Shown here: positions 7,289-12,374 of the stretch, in pieces
How the letters are laid out: each line of letters begins with the position of its first letter
How positions within the stretch are numbered: position 1 is the stretch's first letter
NCBI GenBank assembly: GCA_018062725.1
Contig: JAGORP010000063.1
Location: 1-12,374, forward strand
Direction of reading: 5' to 3'
Length of the DNA: 12,374 bases
From: Flavobacterium sp.
Lineage (GTDB): Bacteria; Bacteroidota; Bacteroidia; Flavobacteriales; Flavobacteriaceae
Made by a program: the position numbers and the translations under genes
Notes under the pieces: model-generated
The model's input: the letters and a program-made list of their open reading frames with translations, nothing else
Told to the model about the DNA's origin: nothing
Database searches by the model: none

Positions 7289-8452
7289 CTATTTAGATGC
7301 AAATAGTTTTACGTCGCTTTCTGAAATTTCATTTCCGCCAAGAATAATAAGACGTTCTACCACGTTGCGAAGTTCACGAATATTTCCGGTCCAATCGTAT
7401 TCTTGAAGCAGTTTTATGGCCGCTTTTGAAAATTCTTTACGAGCACTTCCTTGTTCATCGGCAATTTTGGTTGCAAAATGTTCTATTAAAGCTGGAATAT
7501 CATCTCTTCTGTCATTTAAAGCCGGTACTTTAATTAAAATCACAGCCAAACGGTGGTACAAATCCTCACGGAAACGGCCTTCTTCAATTTCTTTTTTGAG
7601 ATCTTTGTTAGTTGCTGCTACCACACGAACATTGACTTTTATGTCTTTGTCGGCACCTACTCGCTGAATCAAACCTTCTTGTAAGGCTCGTAATACTTTG
7701 GCTTGAGCTGGCAGACTCATATCTCCAATTTCATCTAAGAAAATGGTTCCACCATCAGCGGCTTCGAATTTTCCTGCGCGGTCTTTTACAGCCGAAGTAA
7801 ATGCACCTTTCATATGTCCGAACAACTCACTTTCAATTAATTCGGAAGGGATAGCAGCACAGTTCACTTCGATAATAGAAGCATTACAACGCTCGCTTTT
7901 TTCATGAATTTGATGAGCTACCAATTCTTTCCCTGTTCCGTTAGGACCGGTAATTAATACACGGGCTTCGGTTGGCGCAACTTTTTCGATCATTTCTTTA
8001 ATATGATTGATGGTATCGCTCTCCCCAATCATTTCGTAGTTTTTTGAGACTTTCTTTTTTAAGATTTTATTCTCAATGACCAACTGCTTTTTATCTAAAG
8101 CATTACGAACAGTGTTTAACAAACGATTCAAATCGGGTGGTTTCGAAATATAATCGAAGGCTCCTAATCGCATGGTATTTACAGCTGTTTCCAAATCGCC
8201 ATGCCCGGAAATCATGACCATCGGTATTTCTGGTTTTATTTTTTTGACGGCTTCCAATACTTCAACACCATCCATTTTTGGCATTTTAATATCGCAAAGA
8301 ATCAAATCATAATCGTCATTCTTTACTTTTTCAAGTCCTTGAACGCCATCTTCTGCTTCTTCTACTTTATAGGTATCGCTTTCTTCCGAAAGAATTTTTA
8401 CTAAAACTCTTCGAATAGCTGCTTCGTCTTCTATAATTAGTATTTTACTCAT
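7289..8452 (-). CDS. NtrC-family sigma-54-type response regulator lacking the C-terminal HTH domain
   Basis: The 387-residue product has an N-terminal receiver domain (1-120) with acidic pocket E8/D9, phospho-acceptor D54 (ILCDIKMP), T/S position S82 and K104 (ISKPP), then an AAA+ sigma-54 interaction domain (about 140-375): Walker A GPNGTGKE (169-176), [15 protein letters not shown] (207-221), Walker [11 protein letters not shown] (235-244), [20 protein letters not shown] with the arginine-finger region (about 291-301) and [13 protein letters not shown]. The protein stops about 20 residues after GNIREL, where family members normally continue into a Fis-type helix-turn-helix. The sigma-54 contact loop reads GAFTSA rather than GAFTGA. 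It probably activates RNA polymerase-sigma-54 after phosphorylation, possibly from solution as proposed for other HTH-less members. No histidine kinase gene is in the window. Promoter candidate at 8500-8531; 62 bp separate it from the next gene, which has its own promoter. Confidence 0.93.
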   Translation of the reverse strand: MSKILIIEDEAAIRRVLVKILSEESDTYKVEEAEDGVQGLEKVKNDDYDLILCDIKMPKMDGVEVLEAVKKIKPEIPMVMISGHGDLETAVNTMRLGAFDYISKPPDLNRLLNTVRNALDKKQLVIENKILKKKVSKNYEMIGESDTINHIKEMIEKVAPTEARVLITGPNGTGKELVAHQIHEKSERCNASIIEVNCAAIPSELIESELFGHMKGAFTSAVKDRAGKFEAADGGTIFLDEIGDMSLPAQAKVLRALQEGLIQRVGADKDIKVNVRVVAATNKDLKKEIEEGRFREDLYHRLAVILIKVPALNDRRDDIPALIEHFATKIADEQGSARKEFSKAAIKLLQEYDWTGNIRELRNVVERLIILGGNEISESDVKLFASK

Positions 8453-8467
8453 ACTTTCTTATTTAAC

Positions 8468-8503
8468 CGCAAAGTTCGCAAAGATTTTCGCAAAGTTCGC
8501 AAA
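8468..8503. repeat. 15-bp direct repeat CGCAAAGTTCGCAAA, two copies
   Basis: Identical 15-mers lie at 8468-8482 and 8489-8503, 21 bp apart start to start; each is itself a near-duplicate of CGCAAA. They occupy the leader between the candidate promoter and the start of the response-regulator gene. From memory, similar CGCAAAGTTCGCAAAG strings are common between genes in Flavobacterium-type genomes. Confidence 0.85.
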
Positions 8504-8531
8504 ATTTAGAAATAGTTTTAAATTACCTCAA
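8500..8531 (-). promoter_or_regulatory. Possible promoter for the response-regulator gene
   Basis: On the minus strand TTG (8531-8529) is followed after 20 nt by TAAATTTTG (8508-8500), which matches TAnnTTTG at seven of eight positions. The start codon is about 48 bp further on. It lies in the 98-bp gap after the NatB-like gene, for which I see no convincing terminator. Confidence 0.4.
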
Positions 8532-8550
8532 TATCCCAAAATGATTCTTT

Positions 8551-9861
8551 TTAGTACTTAAGCCATTTGTATAATTCTTTCCAGGTTGGTTTTTTTCCAT
8601 ACATTAAAATTCCAACACGGTAAATTTTGGAAGCAAACCAAACCACTCCTAAAAAAGTACCAAAAAGCAATACTAATGAAAGTACCAATTGCCAAACAGG
8701 AACTCCGAAAGGAATACGCATTAACATTACAATTGGTGATGTAAAAGGAATCATCGAAAATACGGTTGCTACTGTTCCGTGTGGGTCATTAATTACGGTG
8801 AAAAAACCGACATAAATCCCTAACATTAAAGGCATAATGATTGGTAACAGAAATTGTTGCGAATCGGTTTCAGAGTCGACCGCAGCTCCAATAGCAGCAT
8901 ACAATGAACTATATAAAAAATAACCTCCGATAAAATAAATTAAGAAAAAACCAACGGTTAATAACACTGGAATTTCTTGATAACATAAGTTTACTTTTTG
9001 CATCAACGACGCCACAACATTAGCATTTTCAGGAATTTGATTCATGGCTTGTGCAGCAGTAGAAGCATCGGCAGGATTAGTCCCGAAAAGCATTGAAGCT
9101 CCAAGAATAACTACTAAACCAATAATCACCCAAATCATAAACTGAAGAATTCCGGCCATTGCATTTCCGATTATTTTACCCATCATCAATTGAAATGGTT
9201 TTACGGAAGAAATAATGATTTCAATGATTCGAGAAGTTTTTTCTTCAATTACACTTCGCATGACAAAGTTTCCGTAAATGATAATAAACATCATAATTAA
9301 ATAACCAAAAGCACCTCCAAAAAAGACTTTTACTTCGTTTAAAAATTTCAATCCTTCTTCACCTGAGAACTTTGTAATATGCAATTCTGATTCGACTTTT
9401 GCCTTTTCGATTTTTGCAGAATCAAATCCGAGTGCTTTTAAATTATTATGAGTAAGTTGATTATCGATTACTTTTTCGATACCAGATACAAATTCAAGAC
9501 TTGGACTTTCGTCTGAAATATATTGAACCGCATGACTCAATTCCTGAGTACTCGCTACTTTTGGAACATATAATAAGCCTTCATAATTTTTGGAAGCGGT
9601 ATCTTTTGCTAATTGCAATGGCATTTTAGACAAATCGATATATTTTGTTTCTTTGGTATCTTTAAAATCAGATTTTAGAAGCCCTATTTCATCATGAATG
9701 GCAATTTTTTTAACTTCTCCTTTATTCATGTTGGATAAAAAAGCAATTAAAAAAGACATTCCCACAAACAATAATGGACTTAGAAAAGTCATTACAATAA
9801 ATGATTTATTACGCACTTTGGCAATAAATTCTCTTTTTATGATTAAACCCAATATATTCAT
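8551..9861 (-). CDS. NatB-like ABC-2 type transporter permease
   Basis: The 436-residue membrane protein follows the NatB/ABC2_membrane_3 plan. One transmembrane segment near the N-terminus (about 21-44) is preceded by the amphipathic IIKREFIAKVRNKSF. A large soluble loop follows (about 45-180, probably outside the cytoplasm), then about five further hydrophobic segments (about 183-203, 230-258, 299-320, 338-357, 388-413), with the conserved RSVIEEKTSRIIEIIISSVKP (202-222) between the second and third. The C-terminus is cytoplasmic and basic (YGKKPTWKELYKWLKY). NatA/NatB of Bacillus exports sodium; many Bacteroidota homologues are known only as ABC exporters, so the substrate here is unassigned. 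It lies downstream of the NatA-like ATPase gene on the same strand, with 108 bp between the end of the restored ATPase frame and its start. That gap holds repeat sequences. Confidence 0.9.
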   Translation of the reverse strand: MNILGLIIKREFIAKVRNKSFIVMTFLSPLLFVGMSFLIAFLSNMNKGEVKKIAIHDEIGLLKSDFKDTKETKYIDLSKMPLQLAKDTASKNYEGLLYVPKVASTQELSHAVQYISDESPSLEFVSGIEKVIDNQLTHNNLKALGFDSAKIEKAKVESELHITKFSGEEGLKFLNEVKVFFGGAFGYLIMMFIIIYGNFVMRSVIEEKTSRIIEIIISSVKPFQLMMGKIIGNAMAGILQFMIWVIIGLVVILGASMLFGTNPADASTAAQAMNQIPENANVVASLMQKVNLCYQEIPVLLTVGFFLIYFIGGYFLYSSLYAAIGAAVDSETDSQQFLLPIIMPLMLGIYVGFFTVINDPHGTVATVFSMIPFTSPIVMLMRIPFGVPVWQLVLSLVLLFGTFLGVVWFASKIYRVGILMYGKKPTWKELYKWLKY

Positions 9862-9883
9862 ATTTCGTAAATTTCAATTTTTA

Positions 9884-9954
9884 AAATTCCAAATTCCAAT
9901 TATACTTAGACAAGCTCAGCATTACAATTAGCCTTTTAAAATTATTTGGAATTT
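9884..9954. repeat. Intergenic inverted repeat (AAATTCCAAAT / ATTTGGAATTT) enclosing a degenerate TGCTGAGCTTGTC element
   Basis: A perfect 11-bp inverted repeat has arms at 9884-9894 and 9944-9954. The left arm continues as AAATTCCAAATTCCAAT (9884-9900). Between the arms the minus strand reads TAATGCTGAGCTTGTCTAAG (9927-9908), close to the TGCTGAGCTTGTCGAAGCA string that I recall as a common intergenic repeat in Bacteroidota. It lies between the ATPase and permease genes. Confidence 0.7.
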
Positions 9955-9969
9955 GAGATTAGTTTTTTG

Positions 9970-10076
9970 TTATTTTTGGTTAGTTACTGTTTGAATAAAT
10001 ATATCGTTAACACTTGGAATATTTTCGGCAAAATGAGTGACTTGTCCGTTTTTCACTAAAACTTCTAACAATTCAT
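9970..10076 (-). pseudogene. Out-of-frame 3' end of the NatA-like ATPase gene
   Basis: In the frame one base behind that of the upstream ATPase, codons from 10077 to the TAA at 9972-9970 read NELLEVLVKNGQVTHF..., then AENIPSVNDIFIQTVTN, ending QK. This is the usual C-terminal end of NatA-type ATPases (DUF4162 region; 'ENIPS.NDIFI..V'). There is no start codon or ribosome-binding site for separate translation, so this tail belongs to the ATPase gene and is lost through the frameshift near 10076-10079. Joined, the protein would be 308 residues. Confidence 0.8.
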
Positions 10077-10895
10077 TTGAGTGCCATTTCCTAAATCTAT
10101 TTCTAGTTTTAAATCATCATTTAGTGATTTGAAATTTGTTTGGCCGACTGTAAATTTCTGTGTCAAATCATACATTAAACCTTCTACATTAGGGGATATA
10201 ATTCCGACTTGAAATTTGTGTGTGCGGTATTGGCGTTTTACATCTTCTAATTTCCCTTCAATTAATTTGTTTGATTTATGAATTAAGGCTATGTAATCAC
10301 ACATTTCTTCCACACTTTCCATTCGGTGTGTTGAAAAAATAATAGAAGTGCCTTGCTTGTTTAATTCGATAATCTCATCCTTAATTAAATTAGCATTAAC
10401 AGGGTCGAAACCAGAAAAAGGTTCATCAAGAATTAACAGTTTTGGTTGGTGTAAAATGGTTACGATAAACTGAATTTTTTGTGCCATTCCTTTAGAAAGT
10501 TCTTGGATTTTTTTGTCCCACCAGCCTTCAATTTCGAATTTTTCGAACCAATATTTTAATTGTTTTTTGGCCTCAGCATGAGGCATTCCTTTTAATTGAG
10601 CTAAATATAATGCTTGTTCCCCCACTTTCATTGTTTTGTACAACCCGCGCTCTTCGGGCATGTAACCAATATAGGAAACGTGATGTGGCGCTAGCTTTTC
10701 GCCATCCAATAATACTTCACCACTATCGGGTAATGTAATTTGGTTGATGATTCGGATTAAAGAGGTTTTTCCGGCGCCATTTGGACCTAAGAGTCCGTAA
10801 ATACTTCCTTTAGGAACTTGCAATGAAACCGAGTTTAAGGCTGTATAATCGCCATATTGTTTCACTACATTTTTGACTTCAAGAATGTTGTTCAT
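10065..10895 (-). CDS. NatA-like ABC transporter ATPase, truncated by a frameshift near its C-terminus
   Basis: As read, the gene gives 276 residues from ATG at 10895 (MNNILEVKNVVKQYGDYTALN) to TAG at 10067-10065. Motifs: Walker A GPNGAGKT (37-44), Q-loop region GYMPEERGLY (77-86), signature LSKGM (133-137, Lys where LSGGQ has Gly, common in NatA types), Walker B LLILDEP (153-159), H-loop STH (188-190). The catalytic part is complete. The last residues (GTQMNC) are an abrupt end; one base fewer in the A run at 10076-10078 explains it, and the lost frame continues to 9970. I chose 10895 over an in-frame Met at 11003 because it directly precedes the first ABC strand and the extra 36 residues would span a 31-bp tandem repeat and look non-coding. 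The partner permease is downstream. Whether this is a real mutation or a sequencing error cannot be decided here. Confidence 0.85.
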   Translation of the reverse strand: MNNILEVKNVVKQYGDYTALNSVSLQVPKGSIYGLLGPNGAGKTSLIRIINQITLPDSGEVLLDGEKLAPHHVSYIGYMPEERGLYKTMKVGEQALYLAQLKGMPHAEAKKQLKYWFEKFEIEGWWDKKIQELSKGMAQKIQFIVTILHQPKLLILDEPFSGFDPVNANLIKDEIIELNKQGTSIIFSTHRMESVEEMCDYIALIHKSNKLIEGKLEDVKRQYRTHKFQVGIISPNVEGLMYDLTQKFTVGQTNFKSLNDDLKLEIDLGNGTQMNC

Positions 10896-10909
10896 TAGGT
10901 TTGTTTGAT

Positions 10910-10971
10910 TTTCGTAAATGTATGATATTTTTTTGAACCATTTCGTAAATGTATGATATTTTTTTGAACCA
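10910..10971. repeat. Perfect 31-bp tandem duplication upstream of the NatA-like gene
   Basis: Positions 10910-10940 and 10941-10971 are identical over all 31 bases, including a run of seven T. The copy nearest the gene ends 15 bp before its start codon. Each copy contains, on the minus strand, TACATTTA, one base from the TAnnTTTG promoter element. The duplication is not a multiple of three, which argues against coding. Confidence 0.95.
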
Positions 10972-11041
10972 TAGTAACTATATAAGTCCCTTGGGAACTT
11001 CACACAGCATTAATAAGTAGAAAAAAAACAGTTTATGTTAC

Positions 11042-11069
11042 AAAAAAATCCCACAAAAGAGTGGGATTT
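11042..11069 (-). terminator. Rho-independent terminator of dnaJ
   Basis: On the minus strand AAATCCCAC (11069-11061) pairs with GTGGGATTT (11054-11046) around a 6-nt loop, and the T run continues to 11042. It lies 21 bp after the dnaJ stop codon and separates grpE-dnaJ from the natA-like gene. The remaining stretch 10972-11041 contains an imperfect palindrome (AAGTCCCTTGGGAACTT, 10984-11000) but no promoter I can support. Confidence 0.85.
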
Positions 11070-11090
11070 AATTTTTAGTATTCTTTAAAA

Positions 11091-12209
11091 TTAGGAAAAC
11101 ATATCTTTGACTTTCTCAAAGAATGATTTTTCAGATTTTTCAGGTTTTGGAATAAAGTTTGCATCTTCCAAGTTACTTTCGAAGAACTTCTTTTGTTCTT
11201 TGGAAAGATTTTTAGGTGTCCAAACATTTACATGAACCAACAAATCGCCACTTCCATAACTGTTTAAACTTGGAATTCCTTTTCCTTTTAAACGCAGAAT
11301 TTTCCCGGATTGAATTCCTTCTTCCAATTTGATTCTTACTTTACCGTTTACGGCTTCTATATCTTTCGAAATACCTAAAACGGCCTCAGGATAACTAATA
11401 TACAAATCGTAATGTAAGTTTTCACCTTCTCGTTTTAGGGTTTCATGTTCGATTTCTTCTATGGCTACAATCAAGTCACCGGCAATTCCGTTTCCTGGTG
11501 CGTCGTTTCCTTTACCTGAAACTTTTAGTTGCATTCCATCTACAACCCCAGCAGGAATTTTAATTGACACCGTTTCGTCTTCTAAAATCATACCTTGTGC
11601 ATCGGCATTATTAGGTTTCGATTCTATAGATTGTCCGGTACCTCCACAAGTTGGACAAGTTGTAGCCGTTTGCATTCTTCCCAATATTGTATTGGTTACA
11701 CGCATCACTTGACCTTGACCGTTACAAGTACCACAGGTTTTGTAAGAAACTCCAGGCGCTTGTATTTTTCGTTTTACTTTTACTTTTTTCTCTACACCGT
11801 TCGCGATTTCTTCTAGGGTCAATTTTACTTTGATTCGCAAGTTGCTTCCTTTGGCACGACGTTGACCGCCACCACCACTAAAGCCACTAAATCCGCCACC
11901 AAAAGCGCTTCCAAAGATATCTCCGAACTGACTGAAGATATCATCCATATTCATGTGATGACCACCGCCATATCCTCCAGCACCATCAAAAGCAGCGTGA
12001 CCAAATTGATCATATTTAGCTTTCTTTTGGGCATCACTCAACACTTCATAGGCTTCAGCAGCTTCTTTAAATTTTTCTTCTGCGGCTTTATCTCCAGGAT
12101 TTTTATCCGGGTGAAACTCAATCGCTTTTTTGCGATAAGCCTTTTTAATTTCAGATTCTGATGCGTTTTTGCTAACGCCTAATATTTCGTAAAAGTCTTT
12201 CTTGCTCAT
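11091..12209 (-). CDS. dnaJ: Chaperone DnaJ (Hsp40) with a reduced zinc finger
   Basis: The 372-residue co-chaperone stimulates the ATPase of DnaK and delivers unfolded substrates. J-domain: residues 5-67 with HPD at 33-35. Gly/Phe-rich region: about 74-116. Then the zinc-finger region inside C-terminal domain I, and C-terminal domains to about 335, followed by a charged tail ([18 protein letters not shown]). Only two of the usual four CxxCxGxG repeats are present: CGTCNGQG (Cys159, Cys162) and CPTCGGTG (Cys185, Cys188). By the flanking sequence these match repeats 2 and 3 (zinc centre II); repeats 1 and 4 (centre I) are missing, while the rest of the protein is full length. I believe this reduced form is common in Flavobacteriia. 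It follows grpE by 80 bp on the same strand, so the two probably share a transcript; no exact TAnnTTTG is visible in that gap. Confidence 0.95.
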   Translation of the reverse strand: MSKKDFYEILGVSKNASESEIKKAYRKKAIEFHPDKNPGDKAAEEKFKEAAEAYEVLSDAQKKAKYDQFGHAAFDGAGGYGGGHHMNMDDIFSQFGDIFGSAFGGGFSGFSGGGGQRRAKGSNLRIKVKLTLEEIANGVEKKVKVKRKIQAPGVSYKTCGTCNGQGQVMRVTNTILGRMQTATTCPTCGGTGQSIESKPNNADAQGMILEDETVSIKIPAGVVDGMQLKVSGKGNDAPGNGIAGDLIVAIEEIEHETLKREGENLHYDLYISYPEAVLGISKDIEAVNGKVRIKLEEGIQSGKILRLKGKGIPSLNSYGSGDLLVHVNVWTPKNLSKEQKKFFESNLEDANFIPKPEKSEKSFFEKVKDMFS

Positions 12210-12218
12210 AATTTATTA

Positions 12219-12286
12219 AATTCCAAATGCCAATCACAAAACTCCAAATTCTTGTTTTTGGGATTTAGTTTTTGGGATTTGTGATT
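12219..12286. repeat. Intergenic repeat region between grpE and dnaJ
   Basis: AAATTCCAAATGCCAAT (12219-12235) differs by one base from the 17-mer at 9884-9900. A 9-bp inverted repeat, AATCACAAA (12232-12240) with TTTGTGATT (12278-12286), encloses two copies of GTTTTTGGGATTT (12254-12266 and 12268-12280, 14-bp period). The architecture resembles the palindromic element at 9884-9954. Confidence 0.75.
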
Positions 12287-12289
12287 TTT

Positions 12290-12374
12290 TTAGTTTCCAA
12301 TAACTACTTTAGGGAAACGAATAATTTTGTCACCTAATTTATATCCTTTTTCAATTACATCTACTACTTTTCCT
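12290..12374 (-). CDS. grpE: Nucleotide exchange factor GrpE, C-terminal 27 residues (rest outside window)
   Basis: The minus strand from the right edge to TAA at 12292-12290 encodes GKVVDVIEKGYKLGDKIIRF followed by PKVVIGN. This matches the C-terminal beta domain of GrpE ('V..V...GY.L.DRVLRPA.V.V'), the part that contacts the DnaK nucleotide-binding domain. GrpE speeds ADP release from DnaK. It lies upstream of dnaJ in the usual grpE-dnaJ order. Confidence 0.88.
   Translation of the reverse strand, partial: GKVVDVIEKGYKLGDKIIRFPKVVIGN

Noticed and set aside
8468..8503. CRISPR-like repeats
   Set aside because: Only two copies with a 6-bp separation, no spacers of normal size and no cas genes.
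9698..9931. Plus-strand open frame over the natB start and the intergenic gap
   Set aside because: It is antisense to the NatB-like gene for most of its length and its product has no family features.
10065..10085. Programmed -1 frameshift in natA
   Set aside because: The region lacks a heptameric slippery sequence and a clear downstream stem, so a plain indel or base-calling error is preferred.
10896..11003. In-frame N-terminal extension of the NatA-like ATPase starting at 11003
   Set aside because: The extra 36 residues span the 31-bp tandem duplication, show no similarity to the family and would put the first ABC strand far from the start; ATG at 10895 is the normal family start.
11461..12161. 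Several plus-strand open frames opposite dnaJ
   Set aside because: They are shadows of the conserved dnaJ frame; the same holds for frames opposite the vWA, ABC-F, P1 peptidase and response-regulator genes.

Overview
The window looks like a chromosomal segment of a Flavobacterium-type organism (phylum Bacteroidota, probably Flavobacteriaceae). Four things point there. The DNA is AT-rich. Secretion signals end in A-Q ('ALAQ', 'TNAQ'). Several intergenic regions carry promoter-like TTG-N18-20-TAnnTTTG sequences of the kind used by the Bacteroidota primary sigma factor. SusC-like beta-sandwich and plug modules appear in the first two genes. I see no phage, integrase, transposase, CRISPR array, toxin-antitoxin pair or RNA gene. 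This is mostly ordinary housekeeping DNA with a few unusual gene variants.

Layout. (1) Positions 2-2344, plus strand: the 3' end of a gene with a TonB-receptor plug-like C-terminus, followed 39 bp later by a secreted YfbK-type von Willebrand factor A protein that has a SusC-like N-terminal extension. (2) A terminator that should work in both directions separates these from a convergent ABC-F ATPase gene (2437-4071, minus). (3) A divergent region of 189 bp leads to a secreted P1-family (DmpA-type) aminopeptidase (4261-5415, plus), which ends at a strong hairpin terminator. (4) From there on everything is on the minus strand. A compact three-gene unit (7226 down to 5546) encodes a one-domain, degenerate DEAD-box-like protein, a membrane-anchored alpha/beta hydrolase and a DUF2007 protein; it has a recognisable promoter and terminator. 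(5) A sigma-54-type response regulator without a DNA-binding domain (7289-8452). (6) A NatA/NatB-type ABC exporter pair (8551-10895) whose ATPase gene is interrupted near its 3' end by an apparent one-base deletion. (7) dnaJ with a reduced zinc finger, and the 3' end of grpE at the right edge.

Functional themes. GrpE and DnaJ are co-chaperones of DnaK and are probably co-transcribed. NatA/NatB would form an ABC-2 type exporter. The DEAD-like/hydrolase/DUF2007 trio is probably co-regulated but its joint role is unknown. The plug-like and vWA proteins are probably envelope proteins in one operon.

Points most worth a second look: the natA frameshift; the 31-bp perfect tandem duplication just upstream of natA; the sigma-54 activator with GAFTSA and no HTH; the single-RecA-domain DEAD-like protein with DDAD in motif II; the DnaJ that keeps only one of two zinc centres; and the different short direct repeats, plus two related inverted repeats, in most intergenic gaps of the right two thirds of the window.
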